A program made the translations under genes and the position numbers. A DNA stretch of 64,000 nucleotides, taken from NCBI RefSeq assembly GCF_003130585.1, contig NZ_QFKX01000002.1, forward strand, positions 1 through 64,000. Reading direction: 5' to 3'. This document shows, piece after piece, positions 34,145 to 42,215 of the stretch; within the stretch, counting starts at the first letter, position 1, and each line of letters begins with the position of its first letter. The notes beneath the pieces were generated by a model. It had not been told where the DNA came from. It ran no database searches and was given only the letters and a program-made list of their open reading frames with translations. This DNA is from Brachybacterium endophyticum (GTDB lineage Bacteria; Actinomycetota; Actinomycetes; Actinomycetales; Dermabacteraceae).

Positions 34145-35085
34145 CACTTGATCCCCGAGGAGGCGAAGCCCTGCACGAAGTAGCGCTGGAAGATCAGGAA
34201 CAGCACGATCATGGGGACCGCGGCGAGCGTCGTCCCTGCCATCAGCAGGTGCCAGTCGGTCGAGGCCTCCTGCCGGAAGGAGGCGATGCCCACCTGGATC
34301 ACCCGGAGGTCGTCCGAGGTCGTCACCAGCAGCGGCCACAGGAAGTTGTTCCAGCCCGCCTCGAAGCTCAGCAGTCCCACCGTGAGCAGGCCCGGCCGGA
34401 TCAGCGGGGTGATGATCCGGGTGAAGATGCCGAACTCGCTCACCCCGTCCAGCCGTGCCGCCTCGATCAGCTCCGAGGGCGTCGAGACGTAGAACTGGCG
34501 GAAGAGGAACACCATGAACGGGGAGACCGCTCCGGGCACGATCAGGGCCCACCAGGTGTCGATCCATCCGGTGCCGCCCGCTCCCAGGATCGTGTTCCCG
34601 CCGAACAGCGGCATGTGTCGCACCATCAGGAAGACGGGGATCACCGTCGCGTAGAACGGGATCATGATGCAGGCGACCATCCACGCGAAGATGGCCGGGG
34701 CCAGGCGGAACCGCAGCTTCGCGAGGGCGTACCCGCAGGCGGAGGCGAAGACCACGTTGAGCACCGCTGCCGCCGTGGCCAGGATCAGGCTGTTGCGCGC
34801 GTACGTCGCGAACGGGGCGCGGCCCAGCGCCTCGCTGTAGTTCTCCAGGCGCAGGTCCCTCGGGATCAGGGGCATCGGGGTGCGGGCGAGCTCCGTCGGA
34901 TCGCGCAGGGAGGACAGCGCCATCCACAGGAACGGCGCGGCCATGATCAGCGACGCGATGATCAGGAACGCCAGCACGAGCGTGTTCGACAGGCGCTTCT
35001 GACGGCGCAGGCTGCGGTCGCGGGCGCGTCCCCGGTGCGGGGGAGCGAGGGGATCGGGAGCGCCAGGGGCGAGATCAGTCGTCAT
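34144..35085 (-). CDS. Sugar ABC transporter permease, MalG/YesQ type
   Basis: This 313-residue protein has six hydrophobic segments. The EAA loop is EAARLDGVSEFGIF, and it ends in GFASSGIK, the usual ending of CUT1 MalG-like permeases. It overlaps the MalF-like permease upstream by 11 bases and the DUF624 gene downstream by one base. It belongs to the second CUT1 importer of the island, unlike in sequence to the one at 3450-5298. Confidence 0.93.
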   Translation of the reverse strand: MTTDLAPGAPDPLAPPHRGRARDRSLRRQKRLSNTLVLAFLIIASLIMAAPFLWMALSSLRDPTELARTPMPLIPRDLRLENYSEALGRAPFATYARNSLILATAAAVLNVVFASACGYALAKLRFRLAPAIFAWMVACIMIPFYATVIPVFLMVRHMPLFGGNTILGAGGTGWIDTWWALIVPGAVSPFMVFLFRQFYVSTPSELIEAARLDGVSEFGIFTRIITPLIRPGLLTVGLLSFEAGWNNFLWPLLVTTSDDLRVIQVGIASFRQEASTDWHLLMAGTTLAAVPMIVLFLIFQRYFVQGFASSGIK

Positions 35086-36031
35086 CGGAGCCTCCGACGA
35101 TGCGGCGGGACAGGAACGCGAGCACGACCAGGATCAGCAGCAGGATCACCGACTGGGCGTTGGCCAGGCCCACGCGGAACTCCTGGAAGGCCGTCTGGTA
35201 GATGCGGTAGGTGACCACGGAGGTCGAGTTCGCCGGCCCGCCCTCGGTCAGGATGTAGATCAGGTCGAAGGTCTGGAAGTTCGAGATCAGCGAGGTGACC
35301 AGGATGAAGAAGGTCGCCGGCTTGAGCATCGGCACGGTGATGCGGAAGAACTTCTGCACCGCGTTGGCGCCGTCCAGGTCCGCGGCCTCGTAGAGCTGGT
35401 CGTCGACGCCCTGCATGGCCGCCAGGTAGATCAGCATCTTGAGGCCGATGCCCTGCCAGATCGTCACCAGGATGACGCTGCCCAGCGCCAGGTCCGGATC
35501 AGTGAGGAAGGGCAGCGGGCCGATCCCGACGAGACCCAGCACCACGTTCATCAGGCCGCTCTGCGAGGGGCTGTAGATCCACAGCCAGATCATCGCGACC
35601 GCGACGGTGGCGGTGATGTGGGGGAGGAAGACCATCACCCGGAACGCCCCGCGTCCCGGGAGGGCGCGATCGAGCATCGTGGCGAAGACGAGGGCGAGGA
35701 ACATCGAGACGGGGATGCCGACGGCCGCGATGATCACGTTGTGCAGGACCGAGAGCCAGAACAGGCCGTCGGTGAAGATCGTCGCGTAGTTCTCCAGGCC
35801 GGCGAACTCGGGCGCGTGGATGATGTCGTAGGCCGTGAAGCTCAGGACGATCGCGACGAGGATCGGGGCCCCGATCCAGATCAGGGTGTGCAGGGTAGCC
35901 GGTGCCGCGAGCAGCAGGCCCCAGCGTCTCTCGGCGGTGCGCACGGAGCGTCGCCGCCGACCCGGCAGGGCATCGGGTCGCGCGGCGTGCGCGGCGGTGC
36001 CGGCGGATGTGGTGGGGGCTGTGGTGGTCAT
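35075..36031 (-). CDS. Sugar ABC transporter permease, MalF/YesP type
   Basis: This 318-residue protein has an N-terminal cytoplasmic segment of about 30 residues, six hydrophobic segments and the EAA loop EAADLDGANAVQKFF. It starts 5 bases after the stop of the binding-protein gene and overlaps the next permease by 11 bases. It pairs with 34144-35085 to form the channel of a CUT1 importer that again lacks an ATPase gene nearby. Confidence 0.93.
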   Translation of the reverse strand: MTTTAPTTSAGTAAHAARPDALPGRRRRSVRTAERRWGLLLAAPATLHTLIWIGAPILVAIVLSFTAYDIIHAPEFAGLENYATIFTDGLFWLSVLHNVIIAAVGIPVSMFLALVFATMLDRALPGRGAFRVMVFLPHITATVAVAMIWLWIYSPSQSGLMNVVLGLVGIGPLPFLTDPDLALGSVILVTIWQGIGLKMLIYLAAMQGVDDQLYEAADLDGANAVQKFFRITVPMLKPATFFILVTSLISNFQTFDLIYILTEGGPANSTSVVTYRIYQTAFQEFRVGLANAQSVILLLILVVLAFLSRRIVGGSDDD

Positions 36032-36035
36032 GTCC

Positions 36036-37340
36036 TCAGATCCTGCTGATCGCGCCGTCGCACAGCTTCTTCATGTCGGCCAGGGTCTGATCGACCGTGG
36101 CCCCGCCCGTCAGGCAGGTCTCGACGATGCCGTCGAGATTGCTGCGCACCTCCATGTACGCCGCCGAGCCGCCCTCGGCCGCTCCCGCGTGGGCGAGGTT
36201 CTCGAGCCCGAAGGTCATCAGCAGGTTGCTGCGGATCCCTTCGCTCTCGGGGATGTCGGGCGTCGGCGGGACCTTCCCGGTCGCCGCGCTCGCCGCGCTC
36301 AGGATGTCGGGATCGAGCATGTGCTTCATCAGGGCCGCCGCGGCGTCCTTGTTCTTCGACAGGCTCGAGACCGAGATGAAGGTACCGCCCTGGAACATCA
36401 CGGGGTCGCTGCCGGTGCCGCTGGGCAGCAGGAACGTGCCCACCGCGCCCTTCTCACACAGGTCCGGCGTCATGGTCTCCCAGGTGGGCCAGTTGCCGGT
36501 GGACACCAGGGACATGGCCGCCGTCCGCTGCTGGAACGGTGAGGGCTGGCCCTCCGCGGCCCGTATCGAGTAGTCGATGGCGCCGGAGTCCATGCAGTCC
36601 AGCATCCACTGCAGGGCCCGCCGCCCCGGCTCCTCGTGCAGCCGGGGCGCGAGGCCGTCCGCGCTGAAGAGGGTGCCCCCGAAGGCGTAGAGGAGGAACA
36701 CGAAGGCCTGGCGGGCGCTGCCCGCGCTGCCCGAGAGGAAGTCGAGGCCGACGACGCCGTCGCCGGTCAGCTCGGCGGCGACCTGGGCGAGCTCGTCGAG
36801 CGTGCGGGGAGGGTCGTCGATACCCTTCTTCTCCAGCAGGTCCGGGTGGTAGCCGATGAACCTCAGGTCCAGGGCCTGCGGCAGCGAGTAGTACGCGCCG
36901 TCGTACCGCGTGGACATCAGCACGCTCTCGTCGTATCCGAGGCTCTCGATGTACTCGGCCGGGATCTCGGCGAAGATGCCCTTCTCGGCGAACGGCTGGG
37001 TCCATCCCACGCCGGTCATGATGACGTCGGCGATGATCCCGCCGGCGATCCCCGTCGAGATCTTCTCGTTGAGCTTGTCCCAGTCGACCTGGTCGACGGA
37101 CACCTCGACGCCGGTCCTCCTCGTGAACGGGGCGATGATGTCGTCGTCCAGCACGGCGCGGTCATCGCCCACGAAGTCCGGGGTCAGAAGGGCGATCGAC
37201 CCGGTGAGGTCCGCGTCGGGCGCCTCGAGGTCGAGGGGCACGGACGGGTCCATCGCACCGCCCGACCCGCAGGCGGCGCAGCCGAGGGTGAGGGCGCCGG
37301 CTCCCGAGGCGGCGAAGAGGGTGCGACGGGGCAGTGCCAT
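36036..37340 (-). CDS. Extracellular sugar-binding lipoprotein of the second CUT1 importer
   Basis: This 434-residue protein has an Arg-containing n-region, a hydrophobic core and a lipobox ending LGCAAC; Cys24 is the probable lipid-modified residue, although Cys21 also lies in the segment. The mature part is a family 1 solute-binding fold (YYSLPQALDLRFIGYHPDLL, MFQGGTFISVSS). GAGGAG precedes the ATG. It is the first gene of the operon with two permeases and DUF624 and is divergent from the isomerase at 37614. The ligand is not readable from sequence; the YesO-like context suggests rhamnogalacturonan oligosaccharides. Confidence 0.9.
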   Translation of the reverse strand: MALPRRTLFAASGAGALTLGCAACGSGGAMDPSVPLDLEAPDADLTGSIALLTPDFVGDDRAVLDDDIIAPFTRRTGVEVSVDQVDWDKLNEKISTGIAGGIIADVIMTGVGWTQPFAEKGIFAEIPAEYIESLGYDESVLMSTRYDGAYYSLPQALDLRFIGYHPDLLEKKGIDDPPRTLDELAQVAAELTGDGVVGLDFLSGSAGSARQAFVFLLYAFGGTLFSADGLAPRLHEEPGRRALQWMLDCMDSGAIDYSIRAAEGQPSPFQQRTAAMSLVSTGNWPTWETMTPDLCEKGAVGTFLLPSGTGSDPVMFQGGTFISVSSLSKNKDAAAALMKHMLDPDILSAASAATGKVPPTPDIPESEGIRSNLLMTFGLENLAHAGAAEGGSAAYMEVRSNLDGIVETCLTGGATVDQTLADMKKLCDGAISRI

Positions 37341-37491
37341 GAGGCTCCTCGCTGTCCGACGACGCGTCCTCGCGCCGTGCTCGTGGTGCGCCCTCCCGAG
37401 GCGGTCCGACAGTCGGTGCCGCGGCGATGCGGGGTCGACGCTCGGGGAGAAGGGAAGGAACGCGGTCGAGAGTGACCGCGATCACGGTGCC

Positions 37492-37506
37492 TGGAAAGCG
37501 GTTGCA
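37492..37506. promoter_or_regulatory. LacI-type operator candidate
   Basis: TGGAAAGCGGTTGCA has the AANCGNTT core of LacI/GalR sites. It lies in the 273-base gap between the divergent binding-protein and isomerase genes and could regulate the importer operon. Weaker palindrome than the sites at 15022 and 28230. Confidence 0.4.
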
Positions 37507-37559
37507 CGATGTTGTCGCCCGCGAGGTCGGCGCCAGCGGACACGGGTGGATCCGCGTCG

Positions 37560-37571
37560 TGAAACGTGTCA
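37560..37571. promoter_or_regulatory. LacI-type operator before the isomerase gene
   Basis: TGAAACGTGTCA pairs at 5 of 6 positions around the central CG and closely resembles the sites before the GH78 gene (18422) and the rhamnose operon (28231). It ends 42 bases before the GTG of the isomerase. Confidence 0.55.
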
Positions 37572-37613
37572 GTATCCCGGGCACCTGCCGGCCCATCGCG
37601 CGAGGAGCGTCCA

Positions 37614-38387
37614 GTGCCCCACGGAGTCATCGCAGACATCGCCCAGCAGCGCACGGTGCTGCTCGCCGGTGCCGACTACCTCGAACCGACAGTGGTGGGA
37701 AGCCTGGTCGTCCAGGATGCCGGCGGGAGCTGGCGCGACGCCGAGGTCACCCCGGACAGCCCGATCGGATCGTGCGCCGTGCTGGTGCCCTCGACGGTGC
37801 GCATCGCGGATCCCTCCGTGCCGATCGCAGCGGTCCGGGAGTACCTGCGCACCGCCCTGGGCGCGATCGGGCGAGTGGCGCTGCCCGGCACGAAAGCGGT
37901 CCTGGGCAGCGGCGCCGCGCGCACCATCGGGCCCGACGTGCGCCGCGGGGACGGCATCGCCCGCTTCGCCGACGTGCTCACGATCGCGCGGGACCTCGCC
38001 GCGGAGCAGGGCCTGGAGATCATCCTCGAGCCGCTCCACCGCGGGGAGACCGACCTGATCCACTCCATCGAGGAGGCCGCAGAGTTCCTCGATGCGCACG
38101 GGATCGGGGGCGTACGGATCGTCGCCGACCTCTTCCACATCCAGAAGGAGGGGGAGCGCCTGGAGACCGTGGAGCGCTTCGCCGGGCGGATCGGCCACGT
38201 CCACGTCGCCGACACCGACCGGATGCCGCCGGGGCAGGGCGACTGGCCGATCGCACCGTTCCTCGGGGCGCTGCGCCGGGGAGGATGCTCGAGCGACGTG
38301 ACCATCGAGTGCTCGTGGCGGGATCTCGCGGAGGAGCTGCCCGACGCGCTCGCCGTGGTCCGGGCTGCCGACCCGCTCCTGCGCTGA
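37614..38387 (+). CDS. Sugar phosphate isomerase/epimerase family protein (TIM barrel)
   Basis: This 257-residue protein belongs to the xylose-isomerase-like TIM-barrel (AP endonuclease 2) family. Likely metal ligands are the Glu in LEPLHRGE, Asp/His in VADLFHIQKEG, His in GHVHVADTD and Glu in IECSW. Members isomerise or epimerise keto-sugars. I chose the GTG at 37614, preceded by GAGGAG, over the GTG at 37566, which lies inside an operator. It is divergent from the second importer and has a LacI-type palindrome upstream, so it probably acts on a sugar that importer delivers. Confidence 0.85.
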   Translation: MPHGVIADIAQQRTVLLAGADYLEPTVVGSLVVQDAGGSWRDAEVTPDSPIGSCAVLVPSTVRIADPSVPIAAVREYLRTALGAIGRVALPGTKAVLGSGAARTIGPDVRRGDGIARFADVLTIARDLAAEQGLEIILEPLHRGETDLIHSIEEAAEFLDAHGIGGVRIVADLFHIQKEGERLETVERFAGRIGHVHVADTDRMPPGQGDWPIAPFLGALRRGGCSSDVTIECSWRDLAEELPDALAVVRAADPLLR

Positions 38388-38405
38388 GGCCCGCCCGGGA
38401 GCGCC

Positions 38406-39833
38406 TCAGCCGCGTCGCGCCGCGCGCAGCGTGCCGGCCAGCGGCCCGACCATCTCGTCGAAGGCCTCCTCGGGGTCCGTGGGACGCGGCGTGAACAGGA
38501 ACAGCACGACGCCCAGGAGCGCCCAGGCGGCGAGGATCAGGTACTCCTGCGGCCACTGCAGCGACATCTCCACGCCCGGGACGGGGACCAGCGTGAACAC
38601 GATGACCGCGAGCGCGCCGAGGGCGCCCACCGCGGGGAGGAACGCGGGCCGTGCCCGATAACTGCGCTCGAGTCCGGGGTAGACCCGCGGCAGGCGGTAC
38701 TTCGCGAGCACCACCAGGAACCACACGACGCCCAGGAACACGCCTCCCGCGTCGAGGAACCAGATGATCGCCCCCGGGCCGAGCAGGCCGAGCACGACGG
38801 TGACCACCAGGATGAACAGCAGAGCCCGGCGGGGCACCCCAGAGCGTTCGTCGACCCGGGCGAGGCCACGGGGGAGCAGGCGGGCGCGGGCGAGGGCGAG
38901 CACCACGCGGCTGGAGGCGACGAACAGGCCCAGGAAGCTCGTGACCAGTCCGAGCACGGCGATCAGGAAGGCGCCGAGGCTCAGCAGCGGCAGGCCGGCG
39001 GCCGAGAACGCGTCGATCGTGCCCAGCTCCATGCCGCTCACGCTCTCCCACGGCACCACGTACGCCGTGGCCAGCAGCACCACCGTGTAGAACGCGGCCG
39101 CGCAGGCCACGGTCGCCACCACCGCGCGGCCCACGCGCCGCGGGGACAGGCTCGACTCCTCCGCGAGCACCGCCACCAGCGAGAAGCCGACGACGTAGGT
39201 GATGCCGGGGACGACCATCCGCAGCGTCGAGGCGAGGGGCTGCTGATCGGCGGTCCACAGCGGCCACAGGTTGCTCGGGGACCCCACCACCAGAGCCCCC
39301 ACGGCCAGGGCCGCTCCGATCAGCAGCATCGCGGCGAACAGCACCACCTGGATCTGGGCGCCGAGGGAGACCCCGAACCAGTTGAGCCCGAAGATCAGCA
39401 ACGTCAGCACGATCCCGGCCGCGAGCACGGGGAGCGTGACCGCCTCCCCGCCCACCGAGTACAGCGGTACGGCTCCCATCGCCGGGACGTACTTGCCCAG
39501 CAGCGTGCCGAAGGCGGTCACGTAGAAGGCGAGGGAGGAGATGTAGGCGCCGATGTGGAACCAGCCGGTCGCGAATCCCGCTGACCTGCCCAGTGACGTG
39601 TACCCCCACACGACCTCGCCGCCCGCCCGTGGCACCGCGCTGGTCATCTCCCCGTAGGCCAAGGCGACACAGGCCGCGAGCGCCGCGCCGATCAACAGGC
39701 CGATGATCATGCCGCCCGCACCGAGGTCCGCGAAGAACGAGGAGGAGGTGTAGATCCAGCTGGAGCCGACCACGCCGGCGACGCCGAGCGCGATCAGCGA
39801 GGGCAGGCCGAGGGTCTTCTTGAGTTCTGCCAT
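38406..39833 (-). CDS. APC superfamily amino acid permease
   Basis: This 475-residue membrane protein has about twelve hydrophobic segments. The first helix carries the Gly-rich, broken-helix motif of the APC fold (SLIALGVAGVVGSSWIY), and EMTSAVPRAGGEVVW is the typical loop after helix 2. It likely imports an amino acid or amine; the substrate is not evident. The ATG follows GGAGG at a somewhat long distance. It converges with the isomerase at 37614 and is followed 97 bases upstream by another isomerase gene, with no clear functional tie to the sugar island. Confidence 0.88.
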   Translation of the reverse strand: MAELKKTLGLPSLIALGVAGVVGSSWIYTSSSFFADLGAGGMIIGLLIGAALAACVALAYGEMTSAVPRAGGEVVWGYTSLGRSAGFATGWFHIGAYISSLAFYVTAFGTLLGKYVPAMGAVPLYSVGGEAVTLPVLAAGIVLTLLIFGLNWFGVSLGAQIQVVLFAAMLLIGAALAVGALVVGSPSNLWPLWTADQQPLASTLRMVVPGITYVVGFSLVAVLAEESSLSPRRVGRAVVATVACAAAFYTVVLLATAYVVPWESVSGMELGTIDAFSAAGLPLLSLGAFLIAVLGLVTSFLGLFVASSRVVLALARARLLPRGLARVDERSGVPRRALLFILVVTVVLGLLGPGAIIWFLDAGGVFLGVVWFLVVLAKYRLPRVYPGLERSYRARPAFLPAVGALGALAVIVFTLVPVPGVEMSLQWPQEYLILAAWALLGVVLFLFTPRPTDPEEAFDEMVGPLAGTLRAARRG

Positions 39834-39930
39834 CGGGCGGGGCCTCCGGAGCAGGTCGACGGGGGAGGGGGACGGGTTCGGCCATGCTACGGCGGGGCGC
39901 CCGCGTACCCGGGCTTCGTGTCCCGGGGCC

Positions 39931-40725
39931 TCAGCCCGGCGCGGTGTCGAGGAGGTCGCGCAGCGTCGCCGCCTCGCGGGCCAGCAGGGCGGGGTCATCA
40001 CCGGGCACGAACTCGAGCAGTGCGTCCCGCGGTGACCCCTCGGCCCGCAGGATGTCGAAGGCCCGTCGCCACAGCTCGGAGCGCTCCGCGAGCGGCAGGC
40101 GCGTCGAGCCGGGCCACCACGAGAAGACGTGGATGCTCGAGGTGCGGGGGAGGACGGCGCGCAGTGTCTCGAGGGCACTCTCGTCGGGCATGTCCTGCGG
40201 GGGCTGCCAGTACGTGCGGACTCGTCCCTCTTCGGGTTCCGCGCCGTCCCGGTCGGTCTCCTCGAGCAGCCGGAGGGTCGAGCCGACCTCGTCGGTCAGC
40301 GTGTTCCCGTGGAACTCGAGGCCCACCTCGATGCCGCTCCGGCCGGCCTGCGCCGCGAAGGCGCGGATCCGCTCGGTGATCCGTTCCCGCTCCTCGGCCG
40401 GTGTCTCTCGTGATCCTGCGCTGCCCGCCCAGACACGGACGCGGGGTGCCTGCAGCGCCCGCGCGACGGCGAGCACGGAGTCGGCCTCCACCTGGTGGGC
40501 GCGGTCCTCGCCGTCGAACCGCAGGTAGGACCCGTAGGAGGCGACGGCGAGCCCCGCCTGCTCGGTGAGGTCGCGGACCTGCTCGGCGGTCTTCGTGTCC
40601 CCGGGCGGCACGTGCACGTCCCCACCCCACTCGATGCCGACGAGGCCCGCGCGCGCCGCATGGTCGACGACCTGCTGCGGGGAGAGGTCGCGGAAGGTGA
40701 CGGAGCAGAGGCCGGGACGGATCAT
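39931..40725 (-). CDS. Sugar phosphate isomerase/epimerase-like TIM-barrel protein
   Basis: This 264-residue protein opens with RPGLCSVTFRDLSPQQVV and continues with VGIEWGGDVHVPPGD, typical of the xylose-isomerase-like barrel. Candidate metal ligands are the Glu in GLEFHGN, His in SSIHVFSWW and Glu in LLEFVPGDD. It differs clearly from 37614-38387. The ATG was chosen with GGGGAGG upstream; the frame opens earlier, but into the neighbouring gap. Substrate unknown. Confidence 0.8.
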   Translation of the reverse strand: MIRPGLCSVTFRDLSPQQVVDHAARAGLVGIEWGGDVHVPPGDTKTAEQVRDLTEQAGLAVASYGSYLRFDGEDRAHQVEADSVLAVARALQAPRVRVWAGSAGSRETPAEERERITERIRAFAAQAGRSGIEVGLEFHGNTLTDEVGSTLRLLEETDRDGAEPEEGRVRTYWQPPQDMPDESALETLRAVLPRTSSIHVFSWWPGSTRLPLAERSELWRRAFDILRAEGSPRDALLEFVPGDDPALLAREAATLRDLLDTAPG

Positions 40726-40793
40726 GGGGCCATCCTCCCCGGGGGCGGGGAGACCGCGGGGCTCGTTCGCTGCGGCTCCCCGCTCTGACAGGC

Positions 40794-41195
40794 TCAGCCC
40801 CACGTACGGCGGCTGAGGACCAGGCTGTAGCCGTCGGGGTCGCGGATGGTCACACCCCAGGTCTCCCAGTAGGGATTGCGAGCGGTCACGCGCTCGCCAC
40901 CCGCCCGCTCGATGCGCGCGAGCCATTCGGCGGAGGCGGGCTCGCCCAGATAGAGCACCAGCAGGTCCTCCTCGGTGGGGACGGCCTGCGCGGCGCTCGC
41001 GGGATCGTCGACGAACTCGAGGTGCCAGCTGCCGCCCGCGGGACCGATCATCACCAGCCGATGGCCGCCTTCGACGTCCTCCCCGCTGCGCCAGAGGACG
41101 TCGAGGCCGACGCCCTGCACCCAGAAGCGCTCGGTCGCGGCGAGATCGGCCGCCGGACGTGCGATGCGGACGGGAGCGGTGGAGAGATCGGGCAT
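40794..41195 (-). CDS. VOC (glyoxalase/bleomycin-resistance) family protein
   Basis: This 133-residue protein has the paired beta-alpha-beta-beta-beta units of the vicinal oxygen chelate fold: RIARPAADLAATERFWVQGVG at the start, a GPAGGSWHLEFV strand in the middle, and WGVTIRDPDGYSLVLSRR at the end, the classical closing block. It probably binds a metal and a small molecule; function unknown. It follows the sirtuin gene by 24 bases and may belong to the same operon. Confidence 0.85.
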   Translation of the reverse strand: MPDLSTAPVRIARPAADLAATERFWVQGVGLDVLWRSGEDVEGGHRLVMIGPAGGSWHLEFVDDPASAAQAVPTEEDLLVLYLGEPASAEWLARIERAGGERVTARNPYWETWGVTIRDPDGYSLVLSRRTWG

Positions 41196-41219
41196 GGCGC
41201 CGATGATCTCACGGGGGCC

Positions 41220-42215
41220 TCAGGCCGGTGCGCTGTGGTGATGATGCTCGTCCACGCCGAGCTCGAGCGCCCACGCGCCGAGCACGTCGCTCACCCGCCC
41301 GTGAAGACGCACGCTCGCGCGGTCGTCGGCCCGGGTGGGGCCGTCGTTGACGATGACCAGAGGCTTCCCCTCGGCGATGGCCCGCCGGGCGAAGCGCAGC
41401 CCCGACATCACCGTCAGGCTCGAGCCGAGCACGAGCAGCGCGGCCGAGCGGTCGAGGAGCGCGAACGCGTCGGCGACGACCTCGCGGCGCGCGCTCTCGC
41501 CGAAGAACACCACGTCGGGCTTGAGCATCCCTCCGCACAGGGAGCACGGCGGGTAGCGGAAGCGGCTGGTGCGGTCCACCTCGGCATCGCCGTCGGGCGC
41601 CTGCGCGGCGTCCCGGGCGAGCTCCTCGAGTCGCTCGGCGATGTCCGGGTTCATCTCCAGCAGCCGCGCGTGCAGGGAATGGCGGCCGATGGTGCGGTCG
41701 CAGTCCAGGCAGCGCACCAGGTCGAGACGGCCGTGCAGGTCCACGACGGGGGCCGATCCCGCCTGCTCGTGCAGGCGGTCCACGTTCTGGGTGATCACGC
41801 CGGTCAGGTCCATCGGTGCGGCGAGGCGCGCGAGCAGGCGGTGCCCGCGGTTCGGGAGGGCCTTGCCGAACTGGGTCCAGCCGACGGTCGATCGCGCCCA
41901 GTAGCGACGCCGGGAGAGGTCCGAACCCACGAACTCCTGATAGGTCATCGGTGTGCGCGGGACGGCCTTCGGGCCCCGGTAGTCCGGCAGCCCCGACTCG
42001 GTGGAGAGGCCGGCGCCCGTGAGGACGGCGACAGGGCGGCCCCGCAGCAGGTCGAGCGCGTGCAGGACCTCCTCCGGGGTGCTCAGCAGGCCGTAGAGCG
42101 AGGGGTCGTCCGGGCCCCACGGATGCTCGCGCACATGAGCGTGCGCGGGCTCGCGGGCACCGGTGGAGAACCAGCGGCCGACGTCCGCCGCGGGCCCGGC
42201 GCGGCCGGCGCTCAT
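41220..42215 (-). CDS. Sir2 family NAD-dependent protein deacylase
   Basis: This 331-residue sirtuin has the NAD-binding GAG (67-69) with LSTESGLPDYRG, the TQNVD motif (142-146), catalytic His161 in LHG, and a zinc site from Cys169, Cys172, Cys224 and Cys227. The C-terminal Rossmann block (GSSLTVMSGLRF) is intact. It removes acyl groups from lysines using NAD. A 60-residue N-terminal extension precedes the conserved core, and the C-terminus has four His in a row. The ATG overlaps the stop of the unknown gene upstream by four bases, so they are translationally coupled. Confidence 0.93.
   Translation of the reverse strand: MSAGRAGPAADVGRWFSTGAREPAHAHVREHPWGPDDPSLYGLLSTPEEVLHALDLLRGRPVAVLTGAGLSTESGLPDYRGPKAVPRTPMTYQEFVGSDLSRRRYWARSTVGWTQFGKALPNRGHRLLARLAAPMDLTGVITQNVDRLHEQAGSAPVVDLHGRLDLVRCLDCDRTIGRHSLHARLLEMNPDIAERLEELARDAAQAPDGDAEVDRTSRFRYPPCSLCGGMLKPDVVFFGESARREVVADAFALLDRSAALLVLGSSLTVMSGLRFARRAIAEGKPLVIVNDGPTRADDRASVRLHGRVSDVLGAWALELGVDEHHHHSAPA

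Noticed and set aside
41220-41236. Run of four His codons at the sirtuin end as a cloning tag
   Set aside because: It is shorter than a purification tag and followed by native SAPA residues; it is natural sequence.
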